Source of the DNA: Mytilus californianus
Taxonomy: Eukaryota > Mollusca > Bivalvia > Mytilida > Mytilidae
Reading direction: 5' to 3'
Assembly (NCBI RefSeq): GCF_021869535.1
Contig: NW_026262734.1
Span: 94,183,285 to 94,247,284 of the forward strand
DNA length: 64,000 nucleotides
Below, in pieces: positions 58,441 to 64,000 of this stretch; the first letter of the stretch is position 1, and every line of letters starts with the position of its first letter. A program made the position numbers and the translations under genes. The notes beneath the pieces were generated by a model. It made no database searches and was not told the origin of the DNA. It was given only the letters and a program-made list of their open reading frames with translations.

Positions 58441-59034
58441 GATTATTGGGGAATCGGGTCTGTTTGCCCTGATTACATGCTCGCCATGAGTCCGTTCGCC
58501 TATAGAGTCCGTTCATCCTACTTAAAAAAAAATATAATGTTATTAAGGTTTAATAAACTTATTCAGATATGTATATGCTCAATATCAAATAATATATATT
58601 ATTAGCTACATAGTGTGCTAGTGACCTTATACGGTATATATTGGGTCAGTAAATTCCATATGGGGTGGGAGCGAAGAACGAATTTATCTTACCGATTGTC
58701 TTAACATGTGGTATTTAGACTAGTGACCTATCAAAGTGAGCAAGTCGTCAATACCGATAGCATTAAGAAACTTACTTCCATTAGTCATACAAAAACAAAT
58801 GCCAACAATAACAACTTGTAAGCTTAAATGTGTTTTATGAATTTATTTCAATCTTTCGTCATCAATTTCATCATCTGTTGAAACCTTTAAGATTTTTTCT
58901 CAGTACCATTTTGTTCTTATAACGGTACGTAACACCACTACTAACCGTGTATTGAAATAAGCCAAATATGGAATATACACGGTTTCCACGCGGTTGCTTT
59001 CAACCAATCATATTCTCCGAAATGTATAGGAGGA
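58441..59034. other. No gene seen
   Basis: AT-rich. The words AATTCCATATGG near 58655 and AATATGGAAT near 58968 are short and of uncertain meaning. Confidence 0.35.
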
Positions 59035-59590
59035 GTTTGATGAAAATTCAAGTTGATTTCAAAAAATTAAAGATGACTATCTGAATTTAGTCCAAACTGA
59101 AAATTCTCGCTGTTTTTACCTAGATTAATTAAATCCTTAAATTTGACAGCAATACACCAAACTATATAACAATCTGGGATTCAGTAAGATCAATATATAA
59201 CTGAGATAGCTGTATAGTTTTATGAAAATCCAAGTTTATTTGAAAAAGTAATAAAGAAATTTAAAGGTGACTATCTTATTTCAGCTCGAACTGAAAATTC
59301 AAGTTTTTTTTACCTTTTAATTAAATCCTTTAATTTGACAGCAATAAACCAAACTACCAAACAATTTGGCATTCTGTATGATCAATGTATAATTGAGATA
59401 GCTGTAGAGTTTTTTTTAAAATCCAAGTTGATATTAGACATAATTAAAGATGACTATCTGAGTTTAATTAAAACTGAAAATTCTTGCTTTTTTACCTATT
59501 AATTAAATCCTTTAATTTGACAACAATGAACCAAACTACCAAGTAACCTGGAATTTTGTAAGATCAATATATAATTGAGTAAGATGGGCT
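59035..59590 (+). repeat. ~185-bp tandem repeat, three copies
   Basis: Copies begin near 59041, 59222 and 59414. Shared order: AAAATCCAAGTTGAT, GATGACTATCTGA, AACTGAAAATTCT, TTAATTAAATCCTTTAATTTGAC, AACCAAACTACC, GATCAATATATAATTGAG. The third copy runs directly into the GTCGAGAC array. Confidence 0.85.
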
Positions 59591-60021
59591 GATTCAGACT
59601 AGTCAAGACTAAATTTGAAGGTCAAGACTGGTCGAGACAGGTCGAGACAGGTCGAAACTAGTCGATACAGGTCGAGACTGATCGAAACAGGTCGAGACTG
59701 GTCAAGACTGAGTCAAGACTGGTCGGGACAGGTCGAAACTTGTCGAGACAGGTCAAGACTGGTCGAAACAGGTCGAGACTGGTCACGACTGAGTCAAGAC
59801 TGGTCGAGACAGGTCGAGATTAGTCGAGCCTTTGTCGAGACCATCTCAGACTACACCAAGATTAGCAAATACTGAATCAGACGTATTAAGTAAAGTCGAG
59901 ACCAAAATCGAGTACAGTTAAGTACTGTTGAGATAATGTCGAGTCTTATCAAGTGAAATCTGTGCTCGACTTTACTGGTCGAGCACAAAATATAGTCTTT
60001 TCAGACTCTTAGCAGTTTGTA
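59590..60021. repeat. GTCGAGAC short tandem array, possible CACTA-type end
   Basis: Ten-base words GGTCGAGACT, GGTCGAGACA and GGTCAAGACT alternate from 59610 to 59840, then thin out. The right end (TAGTCTTTTCAGACTCTTAG, then TTTGTACTG) resembles the right terminus of the element at 11370-13505 (GGTCTTTTCAGACTTTTAG, then TTTGTAGTG). I read it as the subterminal region of a related element whose left end is not identified. Confidence 0.6.
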
Positions 60022-60299
60022 CTGAAAGATAAAATAGAAAAACATGAATTTTTCTCCTTCATTAAGTTTCTTTTTAATTTTACTTCATTGTCACATAGAT
60101 GAAGGCAAAGATATGAAGCAGACTTAAAAATATATATAACTCTTTATAATTTTATGTGTCCTGTCCAAGCCCTTTTCCTGATTTACCTTCAACAGAAATT
60201 CTCAGAGCCAAACCAACTGTATCGAATGCAAGTTTTTAGATAGAAGCAATTATTGTAGTCATCAAACTAAAATTACTTAAGAAAAATCGATGTATTAGA

Positions 60300-61442
60300 A
60301 ATTAGAGATAGTGAAATTGTAATAGCATGACACATGAAAACAGTTTATAGCTGATCAACTATGATCATTTGAGAAAACTTCAAACATTTATTTATTGTGA
60401 TCTCAACAGTTAAAACTGATCTTAAAACAAAACAAAATAATTTTATCAAAGATTTTGTTCGTCAAATCACAAAAATCGTTTGCATACATGTATTAAAATA
60501 TTTACAGATAAATAGAACACGTCCAACATCTAACTCGGTTTAAGTGGAGTAAACATCAGTGACACCGCAACCCAAAATGTTAACAAAATAATTAACAATT
60601 TTCTGTAAAAATGTAAAGTTCTTTATCGCCCACAGTCTAAAAAAATGTGAATAAATTAAACAGAAAATATCAAAGATTTGCTATCAACACTTTGTTTTAG
60701 TAAAATTTGTTGTTTCTTTTGTTATCATCTTCTGAATAATCCAGGGGAAAGATCTTTCAACATTTCTTTTCTGTGATCTTCGTCATTCTTTAAAGCCATC
60801 ACTTAAAGCAAGACACCATCTTTTGTTTTATTTTAAGATAACATAAAATTCCAATGTATGATTTATATACATGTATGCATAAAGTTAAACATTAAATATT
60901 TAATATATCATCTATATGAATAATAATACAAAAAAACTAACAATATTGAACACATCAATTATAATTGGTATCAAATTTATATGTCAAAGTTAGCATGACA
61001 GATAAGAATCGATCTCTTCGATATCTATTAATCGGAATACAGTCGTTCTATATGAAAAAGGAAATGTGAGGTATATATTAAAGGCAAACTAAACAAATGA
61101 AAAAAAAGAGATCAACATTTAATCCCAATTATTAGCAATTAACAAGTGTCTGGACATGATGACAAAAAAACTTGATAAGTAAATTTTCTATTAGTTCCTA
61201 AATATCGTATGTGATAATCCATGTATAGTATGACTCCTGGCATTGTATTCCATTGACGAAATATATGGTCACCGTTGTCAGTCGAAATTCAATAGTTAGT
61301 ATATTATACAAATGTGTTAACATTTTGACTTACAACAAAGCAGTGATTCTTCGATTATGACCAGAACTTGTTTTTTATTTCAGTTATAGTTTTAAAATTG
61401 ACGTCATTGGCGTCGCTTAAGAAATGATTAAAGATGATACGT

Positions 61443-61482
<40 letters not shown>

Positions 61483-61650
61483 TTAAGTGCAAAGAAAACT
61501 GATTGTTTCAAAAATATGAGACCAAAATAAGTAGAACTCCAGTTTGTTTTCTTTCTGCTAATTACATCAATATTTGACCAACTAAAATACTAAAATGTAT
61601 TTGGGTACGTAGTGATAATAATAATCTGCAAAATTTATATCTGAAAATTA
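60300..61650 (+). repeat. Duplicate of the C1q upstream region, copy E
   Basis: High identity to 51270-52690, for example TAGCATGACACATGAAAACA, CACGTCCAACATCTAACTCG, AACATCAGTGACACCGCAAC, AGCAATTAACAAGTGTCTGG and ATGATACGTTATGTGTG. It includes the shared short first-exon relic (about 60690-60755) and lacks about 100 bases found at 51505-51610. Confidence 0.85.
61445..61479. repeat. (GT)n microsatellite upstream of C1q pseudogene
   Basis: About seventeen GT/TG units in the same position as the run at 52512-52535. Confidence 0.95.
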
Positions 61651-61652
61651 TT

Positions 61653-61678
61653 GATAAAAACGTATAACCTATTTTATC
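61653..61678 (+). promoter_or_regulatory. C1q promoter: GATA–TATA–GATA, copy E
   Basis: GATAAAAACG, TATAA (61663-61667), then CCTATTTTATC. It is conserved with copies A and D although the gene behind it is broken. Confidence 0.55.
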
Positions 61679-61749
61679 AGTGAGTAATTATCATTTGCGT
61701 TAGGTTAACCACCCAAACAAACCGACAACGGTGTTTTAGTAACTGCAAA

Positions 61750-63226
61750 ATGTTGGTGTTTTTTTTTTCTTTTGTTGGCTTTTGTAAACAGCTTTCTCCT
61801 TGACAATCCTCAAGGATATGGAGGGACAGCGACTATCAATCAGAATCTTACTTTATTAAAGCTATATGAAGAAATGAAACATCACGAGGAAAAACAACAT
61901 TATTGGATAACTCTCTTATAAAAAAGAAGATGTGGAATAATTGCCAATAAGACAACTCTCCACAAGAGACCAAATGACACAGAAATTAACAACTATAGGT
62001 CACCGTACGGCCTTCAACAATGAGCAAAGCCCACACCGCATAGTCAGCTATAAAAGGCCCCGAAATGACAAATGTAAAACAATTAAAACGAGAAAACTAA
62101 CGGCCTAATTTATGTACAAAAAAATGAACGAAAAACAAATATGTAACACACCAACAAACGACAACCATTGATTTACAGGTTCCTGACTTGGGACAGGCAC
62201 ATACATACAGAATGTGGCGGGGTTAAACATGTTAGCGGGATCCCAACCCTCCCCTAACCTGGGACAGTGGTGTAACAGTACAACATAAGAACGAACTATA
62301 AAAATCAGTTCAAAAGGCTTAACTCATCAGATGGATACAAATAGAAATACATATAACAAAAAACACAGAGTGGACGTGGCCGGGTACTTGTATATCCCAA
62401 CAACAAAAAGACACTAAGTACAGATCTGAGAGTACTTGCAGTTACTGATAGCTAGTTAAAAGCCACTAACAACTAATAAAAAATCATGCATCTAAGACTA
62501 ACCTGCTTACGTCACAACTGCAACAAAAATTTGATATTCTTGATGAGAAATTAGCAGAAGTTGAAAAACAAAACCAAACAATTACGGATACTGTCAATTT
62601 GAAACAAACATATATACAATTAGAGCAGAAGTACTTGAATCCTGAACCGAATAATAACGCCTTGAAGATGTCAAATAATGTGTTGTGGAACGACAGAGAC
62701 AGGATGGAAAATGAAATCTCCTCATTACGGAATGAAACTTATAATGAATTAGCAGGATTGAAAAATAAATCACTCTTGGTTGACAAGAATATTGAAAATC
62801 TAAAGCATTTGGGAAGTATCAAACCACTACAGGAACTCAAAACTTTACAACAAGAAGTAAAATCTATTTCTGCACAAACAAGTTCGTTAAATATGATGGA
62901 ACAAGCGCGTAGCCAAGACTTTATTGCGTTATACAGTAAGGTACAGGAACAAGAAGCGAACAGTACCAGATCAATAACTAATTTAAGCATCCAATTGAAG
63001 TCTTTAGACACGAATTATAATACGTCAATTAGGGATTTAGACACGCAAATTAAGACTTTGCAGACGAATCATAATACATCATATTTAGTTACTCAGTTGA
63101 AAATATTTTTGAAGGATTAATGTAACGTTTTCGCCGAAATGGAGACAAAAATGCACAACGCTTTTATACGAGATAACCAAACACATACCCATTTACAACG
63201 ACATATAGACAGTAGCACGGAGATAG
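61750..63226 (+). pseudogene. C1q-type gene, first exon only (copy E)
   Basis: Paralog of 52795-53654. The start codon and 5' UTR are kept, but one extra T-run base in the signal peptide region (37 instead of 36 bases before AACAGC) shifts the frame. A family A repeat of about 585 bases (61918-62500) splits the coiled coil. The remaining coiled coil (62599-63117) reads in frame until a TAA at 63118-63120 that replaces a sense codon of the paralog. The donor (GATAG-GTATT) survives at 63227. No C1q-domain exon is found before the window ends. Confidence 0.88.
61918..62500 (-). mobile_element. Family A repeat inserted in the C1q pseudogene
   Basis: The fullest family A copy here: AAGAAGATGTGGAATAATTG, CAACTCTCCACAAGAGACC, AACAACTATAGGTCACCGTA, CGGCCTTCAACAATGAGCAA, TTCCTGACTTGGGACAGG, GTGGCGGGGTTAAACATG, GGGACAGTGGTGTAACAGTA, ending near ATCATGCATCTAAGACTAA. 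Because the paralog at 52795 lacks it, its limits are clear: it was inserted between CTCTCTTA and CCTGCTTAC of the coiled-coil exon. Confidence 0.88.
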
Positions 63227-63359
63227 GTATTAATTGTTTCAGCAAACTCTGTATTAAACAAATTTCTCCTTTTTGTTTTTTTAACACAATAATATTTCTT
63301 AATGTCGACCAATTGTTGAACATTATCGGACTCATTTACTCGAAACACGGTTTTTTTTC

Positions 63360-64000
63360 AGCTTCCAGTCATAGATTGCATTAGCTAGCACAACTTTTCG
63401 GAATTTTCTGTGTTTTATCTTATCATTTGCGTAGTGTATTTAAACTTCGAACTATTTTGGTTCGAATGCCAATGGTGAGTTTTATGTAGACAAAACGCTG
63501 GTCTGGTTTATCAAATAATAAGACCTGTATCTTTGATGAGTTATTAAAAACACTGGATCCCTACAACTGCGGATGGGCGTTTCGTCAAAGAGGGTATCAC
63601 TTGACAAATAACGTTTTTATATTGACATGACATATCATTGATATGATCAGTTACCGTAAATTTAGTGCTTATATAATGTTGAATTAAGTTTGTTACCAAG
63701 TCCCAAGTCAGGAATATGGCAGTTGTTGTTTAATAGTTCGTTTCTATGTGTGTTGGCGTTTGCTTTTGTTGTACTTTGGTGTTCCTGTTGTTCCATTGTT
63801 TTCCTCTTATAGTTGATATGTTTCCCTCAGTTTTGGTGTGTAACCCGGATTTGTTTTTTCCCAAACGATTTATGTATTTTGAACACCGGTATACTACTGT
63901 TGTCTTTATTTACCTCCATGCATAGATTGCCTAAGCTGCATTTGGCACAACTTTTCGGAATATTTGTTGTTTAATGCTCCTGAACTACGAATTCTATTTG
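63360..64000 (+). repeat. Dispersed repeat family D
   Basis: It starts with CATAGATTGCATTAGCTAGC, CACAACTTTTCGGAATTTTC, continues with GAGTTTTATGTAGACAAAACG and CCCAAGTCAGGAATATGGCAG, GTTTTCCTCTTATAGTTGAT, CAGTTTTGGTGTGTAACCCG. At 63921 the first words recur (CATAGATTGCCTAAGCTGC), so a second copy begins at the window edge. A common mussel repeat by memory; it follows closely on the C1q pseudogene exon. Confidence 0.75.

Noticed and set aside
59615-59875. Open frame rich in VETGRDWSRL repeats
   Set aside because: It is produced by the GTCGAGACTG short tandem repeat and has no start context or family.

Overview
The window looks like nuclear DNA of a marine bivalve, most likely a mussel (Mytilus or close kin). 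It is AT-rich, intron-containing and dense in transposable elements. It carries C1q-domain genes of the type expanded in bivalves, a Gmr1-type Ty3/gypsy element, and several dispersed repeats that I recognise from memory as common in mussel DNA. There are no bacterial features. Only two host gene families can be supported.

Layout. 1-4640: MITEs, a hairpin, and on the minus strand the end of a reverse transcriptase with its 3' tail. 4642-7845: a spliced gene for a small secreted Gly/Tyr/Arg-rich protein; its second intron is filled with repeats. 8540-9830: a 40-bp minisatellite with higher-order structure. 10490-15200: dispersed repeats and a 118-bp tandem array split by a 2.1-kb non-autonomous element with CACTA termini, a 3-bp target duplication and subterminal repeats. 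15285-16440: a 21-bp satellite containing a tRNA-derived SINE. 16440-28374: a duplicated block ending in a broken C1q first exon, interrupted by a small TTAA MITE that itself contains a 6.87-kb gypsy element (19411-26280). 28540-31650: a decayed L1/Tx1-like LINE. 31800-37630: mostly featureless, with a MITE, hairpins and a gypsy remnant. 37710-42770: a second copy of part of the duplicated block and of the SINE plus satellite. 42770-47745: dispersed repeats. 47747-54570: a third copy of the block, ending in the most complete C1q gene. 54600-60020: repeats, a reverse transcriptase relic, a 185-bp tandem repeat and a GTCGAGAC array. 60300-63226: a duplicate of the C1q upstream region and a C1q pseudogene. 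63360-64000: a dispersed mussel repeat.

How it fits together. The right two thirds are a decaying C1q gene cluster built by repeated segmental duplication: three recognisable first exons at 28309, 52795 and 61750, plus at least four degenerate first-exon relics. The three recognisable copies share a promoter in which two GATA motifs in opposite orientation bracket the TATA box. Only the 52795 copy still has a visible C1q domain, and even it carries a one-base shift in a run of A. The gypsy element is the most notable mobile element: integrase lies upstream of reverse transcriptase in one continuous frame, and its Gag has a SCAN-like region, both hallmarks of the Gmr1 group. Its two LTRs have equal length and differ at only about ten sites, so the insertion is young, yet its coding region has three breaks.
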